A stretch of DNA of 64,000 nt, taken from contig NZ_CP079863.1 of NCBI RefSeq assembly GCF_025263485.1, positions 1,116,001 through 1,180,000 of the forward strand, given 5' to 3'. This document shows, one piece after another, positions 46,440 through 56,291 of this stretch. This stretch comes from Mycobacterium sp. SMC-2 (GTDB lineage Bacteria > Actinomycetota > Actinomycetes > Mycobacteriales > Mycobacteriaceae). Position numbers and translations under genes: made by a program. Numbering within the stretch: the first letter of the stretch is position 1; every line of letters starts with the position of its first letter. Under the pieces are notes generated by a model. That model worked only from the letters and a program-made list of their open reading frames with translations, was not told where the DNA came from and made no database searches.

Positions 46440-47876
46440 ATGACGTCCGGCGCCGTCATGCCGATCGTCCGCGTGGCAATCCTGGCGGACAGCAGGCTGA
46501 CGGAAATGGCGTTGCCCGCCGAATTGCCGCTGCGCGAAATCCTGCCCGCCGTCCAGCGTTTGGCGATTCCCGCGGCATCGAACGGTGACGCCGACGAAAC
46601 CGCCCGGGGGTCGGCCGACCTCGGCGGCGCGACGCAGTTGAGCCTCGCCCCGATCGGCGGGGCGCCGTTCAGCCTGGACGCCAGCCTGGACACCGTCGGC
46701 GTCGTTGACGGTGACCTGCTGGCGCTGCAGCCGGTGCCCGTCGGTCAGGCCGCCCCCGGCATCGTCGAGGACATCGCCGACGCGGCCATGATCTTCTCGA
46801 CCTCCCGGCTCAAGCCTTGGGGCCCAACCCATATCCGGCGCGGGGCGCTGGCGGCGGTGATCGCCGTCGCGTTCCTGGCCACCGGCCTCTCGGTCACCTA
46901 CCGCGTCGCCACCGGCGCGCTGGCCGGGCTGGTCGCCGTCGCCGCGATCGCGGCGCTGACCGCCATCGTCGGCCTGCTGGCCGCGGCGCGCTCGCCGCGC
47001 ACCGGGACGGCGTGCGCGATCGCCGCCCTGGTGCCCATCGGCGCCGCGCTGGCGTTGGCGGTGCCCGGACGGTTCGGGCCGGCACACATCATGCTCGCCG
47101 CGGCCGGGGTCACAGCGTGGTCGCTGATCGTCCTGATGGTGCCTGGCGCCGAGCGCGAGCGCATCGTCGGACTCTTCACCGCCACCGCGGTGATGGGTGC
47201 CGGGGTGTTGCTGGCCGCGGGCGCCGAGGTGCTCTGGCACCCGCGGCCGCTCGCCATCGGCTGCGGCCTGATCGTCGCGGCGCTGCTGGTCACCATCGAG
47301 GCGGCTCAGCTCTCGGCGCTGTGGGCGCGCTTCCCGTTGCCGGTCATCCCGGCGCCCGGCGACCCCACCCCGTCGGCCCCGTCGTTGCGGGTGCTCGAGG
47401 ACCTGCCGCGCCGGGTGCGGATCGGCGACGCCCACCAGAGCGGATTCATCGCTGCCGCAGTGCTGCTCAGTGTCCTGGGCTCGGTGGCGATCGCGCTGCG
47501 CCCCGAGGCGTGCAGCGGCGCGGGCTGGTACGTAGTGGGCGCGACGGCGGCGGCGTCCGTCCTGCGCGCCCGGGTATGGGATTCAGCCGCGTGCAAGGCG
47601 TGGCTGCTCGCGCAGCCGTTCCTGGCCGCGGGCGTGCTGCTGGTGCTCTACACCGCGACCGGGCGCTACGCCGCGGCTCTGGGCGCGGTGCTGGTGCTCG
47701 TCGCGCTGGCCGCGGTGTGGCTGGTGGTGGCCCTTTACCCGCACATCGCCGAGCCGGACAGCTATTCGCTTCCCGTGCGGAGGCTGGTGGGCTTCGTGGC
47801 GGCCGGGCTCGACGCGTCGCTGATCCCCGTGATGGCGTACCTTGTCGGCCTCTTCGCCTGGATCCTGAATCGATGA
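46440..47876 (+). CDS. eccD3: ESX-3 membrane channel component EccD3
   Basis: A polytopic membrane protein of about 478 aa forming the ESX-3 membrane vestibule. A ubiquitin-like cytosolic domain (PIVRVAILADSRLTEMALP) of about 100 residues is followed by about eleven transmembrane helices. The start is uncertain: the ATG at 46440 has GAGGA nearby, and one at 46413 would add nine residues. It overlaps mycP3 by ATGA. Corresponds to Rv0290. Confidence 0.94.
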   Translation: MTSGAVMPIVRVAILADSRLTEMALPAELPLREILPAVQRLAIPAASNGDADETARGSADLGGATQLSLAPIGGAPFSLDASLDTVGVVDGDLLALQPVPVGQAAPGIVEDIADAAMIFSTSRLKPWGPTHIRRGALAAVIAVAFLATGLSVTYRVATGALAGLVAVAAIAALTAIVGLLAAARSPRTGTACAIAALVPIGAALALAVPGRFGPAHIMLAAAGVTAWSLIVLMVPGAERERIVGLFTATAVMGAGVLLAAGAEVLWHPRPLAIGCGLIVAALLVTIEAAQLSALWARFPLPVIPAPGDPTPSAPSLRVLEDLPRRVRIGDAHQSGFIAAAVLLSVLGSVAIALRPEACSGAGWYVVGATAAASVLRARVWDSAACKAWLLAQPFLAAGVLLVLYTATGRYAAALGAVLVLVALAAVWLVVALYPHIAEPDSYSLPVRRLVGFVAAGLDASLIPVMAYLVGLFAWILNR

Positions 47877-49267
47877 TTCGGTCCGGATCGGCCTGTCTCG
47901 CAGCGGCTTTGGCGGCCATGCTGTGGACGTGTCCGTCGGCCTTGGCCATCGAAGCGCCAAAGGTCGATCCGGGCGTCCCGCCGCCGAGCGGGGCCCCGGG
48001 CCCCGTGCAGCCGATGGAGCAGCGCGGTCCGTGCAGCGTGTCGGGGGTCATTCCCGGCAGCGATCCCGCGGCCGTCACGCCCAGCCAGGCCGCGCTGAAT
48101 CTGCCCGGCGCGTGGGAATTCTCGCGCGGTGAGGGTCAGCTGGTGGCGGTGCTCGACACCGGGGTGCGCCCGGGACCGCGGCTGCCCAACGTCGATCCGG
48201 GCGGTGACTTCGTCGAGACGACCGACGGGCTGACCGACTGCGACGGCCACGGCACCCTGGTCGCCGGGCTCATCGCCGGCCAGCCCGGGGACGACGGCTT
48301 CGCGGGCGTGGCGCCCGCGGCGCGGGTGGTGTCGATCAGGACCACGTCGGCCAAGTTCTCGCCCCGGACGCCGGGCGGGGACCCGCTGACGGCGCGGGTG
48401 TCGCTGGACGTCACGACGCTGGGCCGCGCCATCGTGCACGCGGCCGACCTCGGCGCCCGGGTGATCGAGATCTCCACGCTCACTTGCTCGCCCGCCGACC
48501 GGCCCGTAGACCAGGCCGCGCTCGGCGCGGCGATCCGCTACGCCGCGGTGGACAAGGACGCGGTGATCGTGGCCGCCGCCGGCAACACCGGACCCACCGG
48601 ATCGGTCGGCGGCGGAACGTCCTGCGAGTCCAACCCGCTCACCGACCTGAGCCGCCCGGACGATCCGCGCAACTGGGCCGGCGTCACGTCACTGTCCATC
48701 CCGTCGATGTGGCAGCCGTACGTGCTGTCGGTGGCCTCGCTGACACCCGACGGGCAGCCGTCGAAATTCACCATGGCCGGGCCATGGGTGGGCATCGCGG
48801 CGCCCGGCGAACGCATCGTGTCGATCGGCAACGCCGACGGCGGCGGCCTGGCCAATGGGCTGCCCGACGAACACCAGCAACAGGTCGCGCTGAGCGGCAC
48901 CAGCTATGCGGCGGGCTACGTGGCCGGCGTCGCGGCGCTGGTGCGCAGCAAGTACCCCGAACTGAACGCCACGCAGGTCGTGCACCGGATCACCGCGACC
49001 GCGCACAACGGCGCAAGGGCGCCGTCCAACGTCGTCGGCGCCGGCAGCGTCGACCCGGTGGCGGCCCTGACGTGGCGGCTGCCCGCCGGAAGCCCGCCTC
49101 CCGGCGCGCCGGTCAAGCCGGTCGCCGTCCCGCCGGCGCCCGCCCCCAAGGACACCACCCCGCGCACCGTCGCGCTGGCCGGAACCGCCGCGCTGGCCGT
49201 ACTTGTCGCGGTCGCGGGCGCGATCGCCGCCACCGCCACCCGCCGACGAAAGGACCCCACCCCGTGA
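47873..49267 (+). CDS. mycP3: ESX-3 mycosin protease MycP3
   Basis: A 464-aa membrane-anchored subtilisin-like protease, needed to stabilise the ESX-3 complex. A signal peptide (SACLAAALAAMLWTCPSALA) precedes the catalytic domain: Asp in VAVLDTGV near residue 93, His in DCDGHGTLVAG near 125 and Ser in SGTSYAAGYVAG near 343. A Pro-rich linker and a C-terminal transmembrane helix (AGTAALAVLVAVAGAIAAT) end the protein. It overlaps eccD3 and eccE3 by four bases each. Corresponds to Rv0291. Confidence 0.96.
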   Translation: MIRSGSACLAAALAAMLWTCPSALAIEAPKVDPGVPPPSGAPGPVQPMEQRGPCSVSGVIPGSDPAAVTPSQAALNLPGAWEFSRGEGQLVAVLDTGVRPGPRLPNVDPGGDFVETTDGLTDCDGHGTLVAGLIAGQPGDDGFAGVAPAARVVSIRTTSAKFSPRTPGGDPLTARVSLDVTTLGRAIVHAADLGARVIEISTLTCSPADRPVDQAALGAAIRYAAVDKDAVIVAAAGNTGPTGSVGGGTSCESNPLTDLSRPDDPRNWAGVTSLSIPSMWQPYVLSVASLTPDGQPSKFTMAGPWVGIAAPGERIVSIGNADGGGLANGLPDEHQQQVALSGTSYAAGYVAGVAALVRSKYPELNATQVVHRITATAHNGARAPSNVVGAGSVDPVAALTWRLPAGSPPPGAPVKPVAVPPAPAPKDTTPRTVALAGTAALAVLVAVAGAIAATATRRRKDPTP

Positions 49268-50250
49268 GCCTGCGCTGGATACCCACCCCCGGGCCCGGGC
49301 GAATCACGCTGGCACTGCTGGCGGTCGTGCCCGCGGCGATGGCCTACCCCTGGCGCTCGCCCCGGGACTACTGGCTGCTCGGCATCGCCGCTGCCGTCGT
49401 GATCGTGCTGTTCGGCTGCTGGCGCGGTCTGTATTTCACCACGCTGCTGCGCCGCCGGCTGGCGATCATGGGCCGCGGCGAGGCGACCGCAGCCGAACCC
49501 GGCTCCGCCACCGCGACGACCGCGCTGCTGCGCGTCGGGGCGCACGGCGACGACGCCGGCCCGCTGCCGCTGCCGTTGATCGCCCGCTACCTGGACCGCT
49601 ACGGCATTCGCGCGGACAAGATCCGGATCACCAACCGCGACAACGCATCCGATGCGACGAGGCGCGAGACCTGGATCGGGGTCACCATATCGGCCACCGA
49701 CAACCTGGCCGCGCTGCGCGCGCGCTCCGAACGCATCCCGTTACGCGAGACCGCGGAGGTGACGGCGCGCCGGCTGGCCGACCACCTGCGCGAGCTCGGA
49801 TGGCAGGTCACCAGCGTCGCGCCCGACGACGTCCCGCGTCTGCTCACCGCCAAGGCCCGGGAGAGATGGTCCGGGGTGCAGCGCGGGGCGTCGGATTACC
49901 TTGCGGCATACCGGATCCAGGTGGACGCGGGCTTGGCCGAGACCCTCGAGGCGGTTCGGGCGCACCGCGGGCGGGAGACATGCACGGCGGTGGAGTTCGC
50001 CGGTGACGGGACGCACACCACGGTCGCGGCCGCGTGCGCCTTCCTGACCGACACGCCGCCGCGGCGGGCCGCGCCGGTGCCCGGGCTGATCGCGCAGCGC
50101 GGCAATCACCGGCCCGCGCTTGCCGCGTTGGATCTGTTGTCCACGCGGCGGCTCGACGGGCACACCGAGGCGCCGGTGGGCCTGCTGGCGCAGCTGGACT
50201 GGCCGCCTCCGGTGAACGAGGCGCCGGCCGCCGAGACCGCTAGAACATGA
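49264..50250 (+). CDS. eccE3: ESX-3 membrane component EccE3
   Basis: A 328-aa component at the edge of the ESX-3 membrane complex. Two transmembrane helices lie near residues 10-55, and the rest is a cytosolic domain (PLPLPLIARYLDRYGIRADKI). The GTG start overlaps the mycP3 stop (GTGA). It is the last ESX-3 gene, and its 3' end overlaps the convergent hydrolase gene by 11 bases, so termination must occur inside that gene. Corresponds to Rv0292. Confidence 0.95.
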   Translation: MSLRWIPTPGPGRITLALLAVVPAAMAYPWRSPRDYWLLGIAAAVVIVLFGCWRGLYFTTLLRRRLAIMGRGEATAAEPGSATATTALLRVGAHGDDAGPLPLPLIARYLDRYGIRADKIRITNRDNASDATRRETWIGVTISATDNLAALRARSERIPLRETAEVTARRLADHLRELGWQVTSVAPDDVPRLLTAKARERWSGVQRGASDYLAAYRIQVDAGLAETLEAVRAHRGRETCTAVEFAGDGTHTTVAAACAFLTDTPPRRAAPVPGLIAQRGNHRPALAALDLLSTRRLDGHTEAPVGLLAQLDWPPPVNEAPAAETART

Positions 50251-51448
50251 CGGTCTGCAGGAACGCGGTCATCCGGCGCAGGTAGTCCAGCTGGCTCACG
50301 TGCAGCACGTGGCTGCCCGGAAACCAGTGCAGCGCACAGCGATCCCAGTGCTCCCACAGCTTGACGGCATGGTCGGGCGGCGCCATCCGATCGCCGAGGC
50401 CGGTGATGATCATCCGCCGGTCGGGGGCCAGCAGCGGGCGATAGCTCAGCGGGCAATGGTAGGACAGCCCATCCGTTAACTCCGCCCGGTTGATGTGGGA
50501 CAGGCGCAGCCCCAGTCGCACGAGCTTGTTGGCCGGGAACCACTCGTCGAACAAGGTCGCCGGGGTGACGACGGGACAGTTCGGGATGACGGCCTCGAGC
50601 CGGTCGTCGACCGAGGCCACCAGCGCCGAGGTGTAACCCCCCAGCGATATGCCGGTCAGCGCGATGCGGTCGACGCCGGTACCGCGCAGATAATCGACGA
50701 CGGACCGAAAATCGTGCACCGCCTGGGCCATCGCCTCCGCGAAACCGCTCAGCCCGCCCGCGAAATAGCCGAAACCGCTGAAGGGCGAATGCCGTTCGGC
50801 CCGCTTGCCGTGAAACGGCAAGGTGTACAACAGGACGTCGTAGCCGGAGCGGTAGTACCACGGCAGCGCGAAGAACCGCCCGTTGGCCAGGTACGACGAG
50901 CCCATGAAGCCGTGGATGACACACAGCGTCGGGCGCGGCCCGTCATCGTGGCGCCAGTGCTGCGCGCGCACGATGTTGTTGGACCTCCAGGCGGCCCACT
51001 GCTCGCGCATCGCCGGGTTGATCGCCTTGAAGCTGCTTTCGAACGCGATGTTGTGCACCGTGCCGCCCGCCGCCCATTCGGTCAGCGGGCTGGCCCGCCG
51101 CGACGAGACCCGCGGCGATTCGGTGGGCGCGGGAAACGACTTCACCGGATCCCGCTGCGCGCCCAGCTCGGCGTAGAACTGCAAGTTGGCGCGTTCGGCG
51201 CGGGCTTCGGAGTGCCGCAGGGAGGCGGCGACCACGACCGGCGCCACCGTCGCGGCCAGCAGCGACGACACCCAGGTGCGCAAGGCGAGGTCGCCGACGG
51301 CCGAGCCCTCGACTACCATGCGCTGGCGGGGGGACAATGCGGAATTCGGGGGTAATCCGCCGACGTCGTTTTCTACGTCGGCACCCTGCAATGCACCGGG
51401 GATGTCCGGAACGGGAATGGGCGGATCAATCGAAGTGTCGGGCGCCAC
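50240..51448 (-). CDS. Alpha/beta hydrolase family protein
   Basis: A 402-aa hydrolase of the alpha/beta fold with no signal peptide. It has TLCVIHGFMGSSYLANG (oxyanion region), the nucleophile motif LTGISLGGYTSAL (GISLG) near residue 250, and a late His in PGSHVLHVS. The GTG at 51448 gives a length like that of Rv0293c, though longer in-frame starts exist that would reach into tam. The N-terminal 80 residues are Pro/Ala-rich with a hydrophobic stretch (SSLLAATVAPVVVAASL), so it may be membrane-tethered. Substrate unknown. Confidence 0.85.
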   Translation of the reverse strand: MAPDTSIDPPIPVPDIPGALQGADVENDVGGLPPNSALSPRQRMVVEGSAVGDLALRTWVSSLLAATVAPVVVAASLRHSEARAERANLQFYAELGAQRDPVKSFPAPTESPRVSSRRASPLTEWAAGGTVHNIAFESSFKAINPAMREQWAAWRSNNIVRAQHWRHDDGPRPTLCVIHGFMGSSYLANGRFFALPWYYRSGYDVLLYTLPFHGKRAERHSPFSGFGYFAGGLSGFAEAMAQAVHDFRSVVDYLRGTGVDRIALTGISLGGYTSALVASVDDRLEAVIPNCPVVTPATLFDEWFPANKLVRLGLRLSHINRAELTDGLSYHCPLSYRPLLAPDRRMIITGLGDRMAPPDHAVKLWEHWDRCALHWFPGSHVLHVSQLDYLRRMTAFLQTVMF

Positions 51449-51571
51449 GAACGCCGATGCTAACCGGCCCGCGCGGCTCCGGGGGCCACTTCGGCGGCGC
51501 CGGGGCGGCGCGCGGTAATACGGTTGATCTGTCAGCCGGCTAGCGACGGCGCGTGGATCAGGAGGACCGAC

Positions 51572-52357
51572 ATGTGGGATCCCGATGTCTACCTGGCGTT
51601 TGCGGACCATCGCAGCCGGCCCTTCTACGACCTGCTGTCCCGGGTGGGGGCCCAGCGGGCCCGGCGGGTGGTCGACCTGGGTTGCGGGCCCGGCCATCTG
51701 ACCCAGTACCTGTCCCGGCGCTGGCCGGACGCGGTGATCGAGGCGCTGGACACCTCGCCGGAGATGGTCGCCGCCGCAAAGGAACGCGGCATCGACGCCG
51801 TCGTCGGCGACCTGCGGGACTGGAAGCCCAAGCCCGACACCGACGTCGTGGTCAGCAACGCCGCCCTGCATTGGGTGCCCGAGCACACCGACCTGCTGGT
51901 CCGGTGGGCACAACAGCTGCCGGCCGGATCGTGGATCGCCGTCCAGATCCCGGGCAACTTCGAGACGCCGTCACACGCCACGGTGCGGACCCTGGCCCGC
52001 CGCGAGCCCTACGCCAAAATCATGCGAGACATACCGTTTCGTGTCGGTGCGGTGGTGCAGCCGCCCATCCAGTACGCCGACATGATGCTGGATGCCGGCT
52101 GCAAGGTCGACGTCTGGGAGACCACGTACCTGCACCAGCTGACCGGTGACAACCCGGTGCTGGAATGGATCACCGGGACGGCGCTGGTCCCGGTGCGCGA
52201 GCGGCTCGGTGACGAAGACTGGGAACGGTTCCGCCAGGAACTCATCCCGCTGCTGGACGACGCCTACCCGCCGCGGCCCGACGGAACGACCATCTTCCCG
52301 TTCCGGCGGGTGTTCATCGTCGCCGAGGTCGGCGGCTCGCGGCGCTCCGCCGGCTAA
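51572..52357 (+). CDS. tam: Trans-aconitate 2-methyltransferase
   Basis: A 261-aa SAM-dependent methyltransferase that esterifies trans-aconitate, an inhibitory by-product of the citric acid cycle. The ATG at 51572 follows [27 protein letters not shown] is typical at the start (the residues are split only in my reading), and motif I is [23 protein letters not shown] and [13 protein letters not shown] follow. Its TAA overlaps the convergent sulfatase stop by four bases. Corresponds to Rv0294. Confidence 0.93.
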   Translation: MWDPDVYLAFADHRSRPFYDLLSRVGAQRARRVVDLGCGPGHLTQYLSRRWPDAVIEALDTSPEMVAAAKERGIDAVVGDLRDWKPKPDTDVVVSNAALHWVPEHTDLLVRWAQQLPAGSWIAVQIPGNFETPSHATVRTLARREPYAKIMRDIPFRVGAVVQPPIQYADMMLDAGCKVDVWETTYLHQLTGDNPVLEWITGTALVPVRERLGDEDWERFRQELIPLLDDAYPPRPDGTTIFPFRRVFIVAEVGGSRRSAG

Positions 52358-53757
52358 CCGCTCACCTCCTTGTCGATGCCGCGGTCGGCGGCGATCGCCG
52401 ACCGGGCCGTCGGCTTTTGCCGATGAATCTTCAGATACGTCTCAGTGTAACGCGCGGCGATGCGGGTGCCGGCGAACTCCGACGGGATGACGTCACCCGT
52501 GCGCTGCCGCCAATCATGAAGCCGCACAGCCAAATCGGTGGCGACCTCGTCGGCCCCTGCGTCATCGCCGGCCAGCAGGTTGGTGGTCTCGGTGGGGTCG
52601 GCGCGCAGATCATAGAGTTCGCGCTCCGGGCGCGGGCCGGTGACGAACGGCGCCACGGCCAGCCCGGACGGGCTCTCCTCGATGTCCAACGGAAGGTCGA
52701 GCAGCGGCCGGGACGCGTAATTCTCGATGTAGCTGTATTCCTTGGTGCGGATCGCGCGGATGGGATCGAACGAGTCGTGGTAGGTCTTCGTGGTGTACAC
52801 GTGGTCCCTGACCGGCACGGTGTGCGGGTCCGGCGCGACGAGGGCGCGCGCGTGCGACACCCCGTCGACATCGGGGGGAACGTCGAGACCCAGCAGGCCC
52901 AGCAGCGTCGGCAGCAGGTCCACGCCGCTGAACAGCTCGTCGTAAACCCGCGGGGCCAGTCCCCGGCCGGTGGGGGGCCGGATGATCATGGCGATCCCGG
53001 TTCCCGCGTCGTAAAGCGTGGATTTGGCGCGGGGGAACGCGGGGCCGTGGTCGGTGAAGAACACCACCCACGTGCCGGCGTCGAGTCCGGTGTCGGCCAG
53101 CGTGTCCAGCAGCCGGCCGACGGCGGCGTCGGCCGTGGCGATCGACCCGTAGAAGCTGGCCAGGTCGTCGCGCACCCCGGGGGTGTCGGGCAGGTAGCCG
53201 GGCGGATCGACCTCGGCGCTGTCCGCCGGCTCGTAGCGATCCCGGGGATACGGCCGGTGGGTCTCGAAGAACCCGGCGGTCAACAGGAAGGGCTGGCCGG
53301 CCAGGTCCTCGATGCCCTCGCGCAGCCATTCGCCGGCCTTGTCCACCACGTACTCGCAGTAGGAGTTCGACACGTCGAATTCGTCGAAGCCCAGCCGCTG
53401 CGGGTAGGACGTCTCGTGCTGCATGCCGAAAAGCGCGGAGTACCAACCTGAGTCGGTCAAGATCTGCGGGAGGGTGCGCACGCCGTTGCGGTATTCCCAG
53501 CCGTGGTGCGCCAGCCCGATCAGGCCATTGCTCTGCGGGTAGCGGCCGGTGAACAGCGATCCGCGCGACGGCGAGCACAGCGGCGCCGTGGCGTGCGCGT
53601 GCGTGAACAGGATGCCCTCGGCGGCAAACCGGTCCAGCCGTGGGCTTAAAACATCCGGGTGGCCGTAGACGCCGAGGTAGCGCCCCAGGTCGTGCCAGTG
53701 CACGATCAGCACGTTGTCTTTTCGGTCGGCTGCTTCGCCCGGCGCCAATTGCGTCAC
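52354..53757 (-). CDS. Sulfatase family protein
   Basis: A 467-aa type I sulfatase-like hydrolase of unknown substrate. The formylglycine site is C61-S-P-S-R-G (CxPxR), so it should be matured by a formylglycine-generating enzyme. Further blocks are the metal region [22 protein letters not shown]. The first metal motif reads [12 protein letters not shown] rather than the usual DDLG, so one classical Asp is replaced by His. The GTG at 53757 matches the length of Rv0296c. In H37Rv the sulfotransferase stf0 lies between it and tam; here they overlap instead. Confidence 0.88.
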   Translation of the reverse strand: MTQLAPGEAADRKDNVLIVHWHDLGRYLGVYGHPDVLSPRLDRFAAEGILFTHAHATAPLCSPSRGSLFTGRYPQSNGLIGLAHHGWEYRNGVRTLPQILTDSGWYSALFGMQHETSYPQRLGFDEFDVSNSYCEYVVDKAGEWLREGIEDLAGQPFLLTAGFFETHRPYPRDRYEPADSAEVDPPGYLPDTPGVRDDLASFYGSIATADAAVGRLLDTLADTGLDAGTWVVFFTDHGPAFPRAKSTLYDAGTGIAMIIRPPTGRGLAPRVYDELFSGVDLLPTLLGLLGLDVPPDVDGVSHARALVAPDPHTVPVRDHVYTTKTYHDSFDPIRAIRTKEYSYIENYASRPLLDLPLDIEESPSGLAVAPFVTGPRPERELYDLRADPTETTNLLAGDDAGADEVATDLAVRLHDWRQRTGDVIPSEFAGTRIAARYTETYLKIHRQKPTARSAIAADRGIDKEVSG

Positions 53758-53794
53758 CTCTCCAACTTGCCCGCGACCGGCGACGATACCGCAG

Positions 53795-54472
53795 CTACTC
53801 GGGGGGAGCGTGGGCGCGCCGACTCCAGCGGTTCTCGCAGACGAACTCCGACAGCGGGCGGGCGACGGCCCAGCCGTCCAGCTCCAACGCCGGCCGATCG
53901 GGGAATTCGGGCACCGGCCCCAGGCACAGGATGGCCACCGGCTCCGCGCCGGGGGGCATGTCGAGCAGGGAGGCCAACAGCTGCGGATCGAACAGCGAAA
54001 CCCAGCCCATGCCAAGGCCTTCGGAGCGCGCGGCCAGCCACAGGTTCTGGATCGCGCACGACACCGACGCCAGATCCATCTGCGGTAGCGTCCGCCGGCC
54101 GAACACGTGTTTCTCACGGTCGTCGCAGAGCGCGACCACCAGCAGCTCGGCGCACTCGAGGATGCCTTCGACTTTCAGCGCCAGAAATTCCCCGGCGCGC
54201 TCGCCCAGCGCCGCGGCGGTGAGCGGGCGCTCCGCGTCGACGAGGGCGTGAATGCGCCGCCGCAACGAATCGTCGGTGATCCGGATGAACCGCCAGGGCT
54301 GCATCAGACCGACGCTGGGCGCCGCGTGTGCGGCCTGCAGCAGGCGCGCCAGCACGTCCTCGCCCACCACGCCGCCGGGGGAGAACCGGCGCATGTCCCG
54401 CCGCTCGGAGATCACCCGGTAGACCGCCCGCCGCTCCTGCGGGCTGAAGGCCTCGTCGCTCACGCGAGCCAT
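53795..54472 (-). CDS. bluB: 5,6-dimethylbenzimidazole synthase (BluB-like nitroreductase)
   Basis: A 225-aa nitroreductase-fold flavoprotein of the BluB family, which breaks FMNH2 to form the lower ligand of vitamin B12. Family marks are VYRVISERRDMRRFSPGG, AAHAAPSVGLMQPWRFI and GLGMGWVSLFDP. The ATG at 54472 (MARVSDEAFSPQ) is used. It lies 37 bases before the sulfatase on the same strand, so they may be cotranscribed. No other cobalamin gene is nearby. Corresponds to Rv0306. Confidence 0.88.
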   Translation of the reverse strand: MARVSDEAFSPQERRAVYRVISERRDMRRFSPGGVVGEDVLARLLQAAHAAPSVGLMQPWRFIRITDDSLRRRIHALVDAERPLTAAALGERAGEFLALKVEGILECAELLVVALCDDREKHVFGRRTLPQMDLASVSCAIQNLWLAARSEGLGMGWVSLFDPQLLASLLDMPPGAEPVAILCLGPVPEFPDRPALELDGWAVARPLSEFVCENRWSRRAHAPPE

Positions 54473-54500
54473 CGTAGGAAATCGGCGCTGATCGGAGTGG

Positions 54501-54983
54501 TCACGGACTATAGGTGACGCCGACCGCGCGGAACACGTACTCGGGCGGCATGTCGAAGGCCAGCGACCGCCGCGGCAGGCCGCTGAGCACATCGGCCGGA
54601 ATGGCCACCTTGTAGTGCAGTGACAGTTCGCCGCTGAACTTGGGGTCGACGCGCGCGACGTCGACGTCGACCTGCAAACCGGTCGACGATATCTCCACCC
54701 GCGCCGAGCCGGACTGCGGCGCGTCCCAGCGGACGTCGACGGTCGGGCCCGCCAGCCGGGGCAGCATGGACAGCGTGGCCAGCACCCGCTCGGAGGTGAA
54801 CACCAGCGAACCCGTGTAGCTGGCGACGCTGTGCGCCAAGCGCACCCCGGGGATGGCGCCGGAAAAGCGCCGGGTCACCGCGACGTAGTCGGCAAGGAAG
54901 ATAAGGCCTTCCGCCTCGACCTGCGCGTGCACGTCGTCGGGCAGCTTGCCGATGCCGAACAACCTGCGGACGAATACGGCCAT
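54501..54983 (-). CDS. Conserved hypothetical protein
   Basis: A 160-aa soluble protein; its length matches Rv0307c. It has an N-terminal FVRRLFGIGKLPDDVHAQVEAEGLIFLADYVAVTRRFSGAIPG (read in pieces) and a beta-rich body, with no catalytic motif I can name. The ATG at 54983 is preferred over an upstream codon at 55013. It is upstream of bluB on the same strand with a 28-base gap. Rv0308, a membrane phosphatase in H37Rv, is missing after it. Confidence 0.75.
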   Translation of the reverse strand: MAVFVRRLFGIGKLPDDVHAQVEAEGLIFLADYVAVTRRFSGAIPGVRLAHSVASYTGSLVFTSERVLATLSMLPRLAGPTVDVRWDAPQSGSARVEISSTGLQVDVDVARVDPKFSGELSLHYKVAIPADVLSGLPRRSLAFDMPPEYVFRAVGVTYSP

Positions 54984-55152
54984 GACGCCAGTATGGACCG
55001 GACCCGGCAACACCGTGGTCGGGCCGCCCGACGCCGTGCGGCGCGCGGCCGGTAGCGGCCTGCCACGCGCGCGGTTTGGTCACGAGGCGGTGACCTAACC
55101 GGGGCTGAAGTTTTACTTGACCTTGCGCTGTGCGGCTTTGACGATTGAGGTC

Positions 55153-55809
55153 ATGCGCCGACTGCTCACTTCGCTGTCCGCTTCGGCGTGCGCGACTTTC
55201 GTGGCGGTGGCCCTGGCGCCGATCGGTGCCGCGGCCGGCGCGCCCTGGTTCGCGAACGCCGTCGGCAATGCCACGCAGGTGGTTTCGGTGATGAGTACCG
55301 GTGGATCGAACGCGACGATGGACATCTACCAGCGCACCGCCGCCGGCTGGCAGGCGCTGCGGACCGGGGTTCCCACCCACGTCGGTTCGGCGGGCATGGC
55401 ACCGCAGGCCAAGAGCGGGGTGCCGGCCACCCCGATGGGCGTCTATACCCTGGACTCGGCCTTCGGCACCGCGCCCAATCCCGGGACCGGGCTGCCGTAC
55501 ACGCAGGTGGGACCCAACCACTGGTGGAGCGGAGACGACCACAGCCCCACCTTCAACTCCATGCAGGTGTGCCAGAAGGCGCAGTGCCCGTTCAACACCG
55601 CCGAAAGCGAGAACCTGCAAATCCCGCAGTACAAGCACGCGGTCGTGATGGGCGTCAACAAGAACAAGACGCCGGGCGGCGGTTCGGCGTTCTTCTTCCA
55701 CACCACCGACGGGAAACCCACCGAGGGATGCGTCGCGGTCGACGACGCTCAGCTGGTGTCGATCATGAAATGGCTGCGGCCCGGCGCGCTCATCGCCATC
55801 ACCAAGTAG
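55153..55809 (+). CDS. Secreted L,D-transpeptidase-like (YkuD) protein
   Basis: A 218-aa exported protein with a signal peptide (LLTSLSASACATFVAVALAP) and an YkuD/L,D-transpeptidase-type catalytic domain. The active-site region is H183-T-T-D-G and E191-G-C193-V, so the essential Cys is there, although the classical SHGC is TEGC. Such enzymes make 3-3 cross-links or attach proteins to peptidoglycan; a peptidoglycan-modifying role is inferred. The ATG at 55153 gives the length of Rv0309 and has a weak ribosome site. Confidence 0.85.
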   Translation: MRRLLTSLSASACATFVAVALAPIGAAAGAPWFANAVGNATQVVSVMSTGGSNATMDIYQRTAAGWQALRTGVPTHVGSAGMAPQAKSGVPATPMGVYTLDSAFGTAPNPGTGLPYTQVGPNHWWSGDDHSPTFNSMQVCQKAQCPFNTAESENLQIPQYKHAVVMGVNKNKTPGGGSAFFFHTTDGKPTEGCVAVDDAQLVSIMKWLRPGALIAITK

Positions 55810-55816
55810 CGGCGGG

Positions 55817-56287
55817 TCAGTCCAGCGCGCGGCCGGGCTTCACCTTGAAGTCGATGGCGGCCAACGACATCGTCGCCTCGTAGGTCCGGTCGTAGCCGGT
55901 CGCGCTGATCTTCCAGCCGTCCTCGGTGCGCCGGTATCGGTCGCGGTAGAAGGCGGCGCCGATCAGCATGAAGTTGAAATCGGCGACGATCACGCGGTCC
56001 TGCAGGTACCAGGTGCCCGTGGCCTCGTCGCCGGTCACGCTGATCTCCGGGTGAGTCACCCGGTGTTCGGTAATGACCGCCGGCCCAAGAGATTTGCGCA
56101 TGAAGTTCACCAGGTCGACGCGATTGGTGAAATGGTGTTCTTCGCCCACCGATGAGCCATAGTCGCCGAGAACGTCCTCGGCCAGCGTGTCGGCGAAGTC
56201 GTCCCAGCGCTTGGTGTCCAGCGCGCGCAGATACCGGTACTTGACCTGCTTGATGGCTTCTATGTCGGCGAGTTCGTGAGGGGTCAT
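55817..56287 (-). CDS. SnoaL/NTF2-like protein
   Basis: A 156-aa protein of the NTF2/SnoaL-like superfamily, small alpha+beta cones that often act as isomerases or dehydratases. Marks are ADIEAIKQVKYRYLRALDTKRWDDFADTL and the later FYRDRYRRTEDGWKIS. The ATG at 56287 follows directly on the TetR stop; a GTG at 56305 would overlap the TetR gene. The two are translationally coupled and share an operon. Substrate unknown. Corresponds to Rv0310c. Confidence 0.85.
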   Translation of the reverse strand: MTPHELADIEAIKQVKYRYLRALDTKRWDDFADTLAEDVLGDYGSSVGEEHHFTNRVDLVNFMRKSLGPAVITEHRVTHPEISVTGDEATGTWYLQDRVIVADFNFMLIGAAFYRDRYRRTEDGWKISATGYDRTYEATMSLAAIDFKVKPGRALD

Positions 56288-56291
56288 CAGG

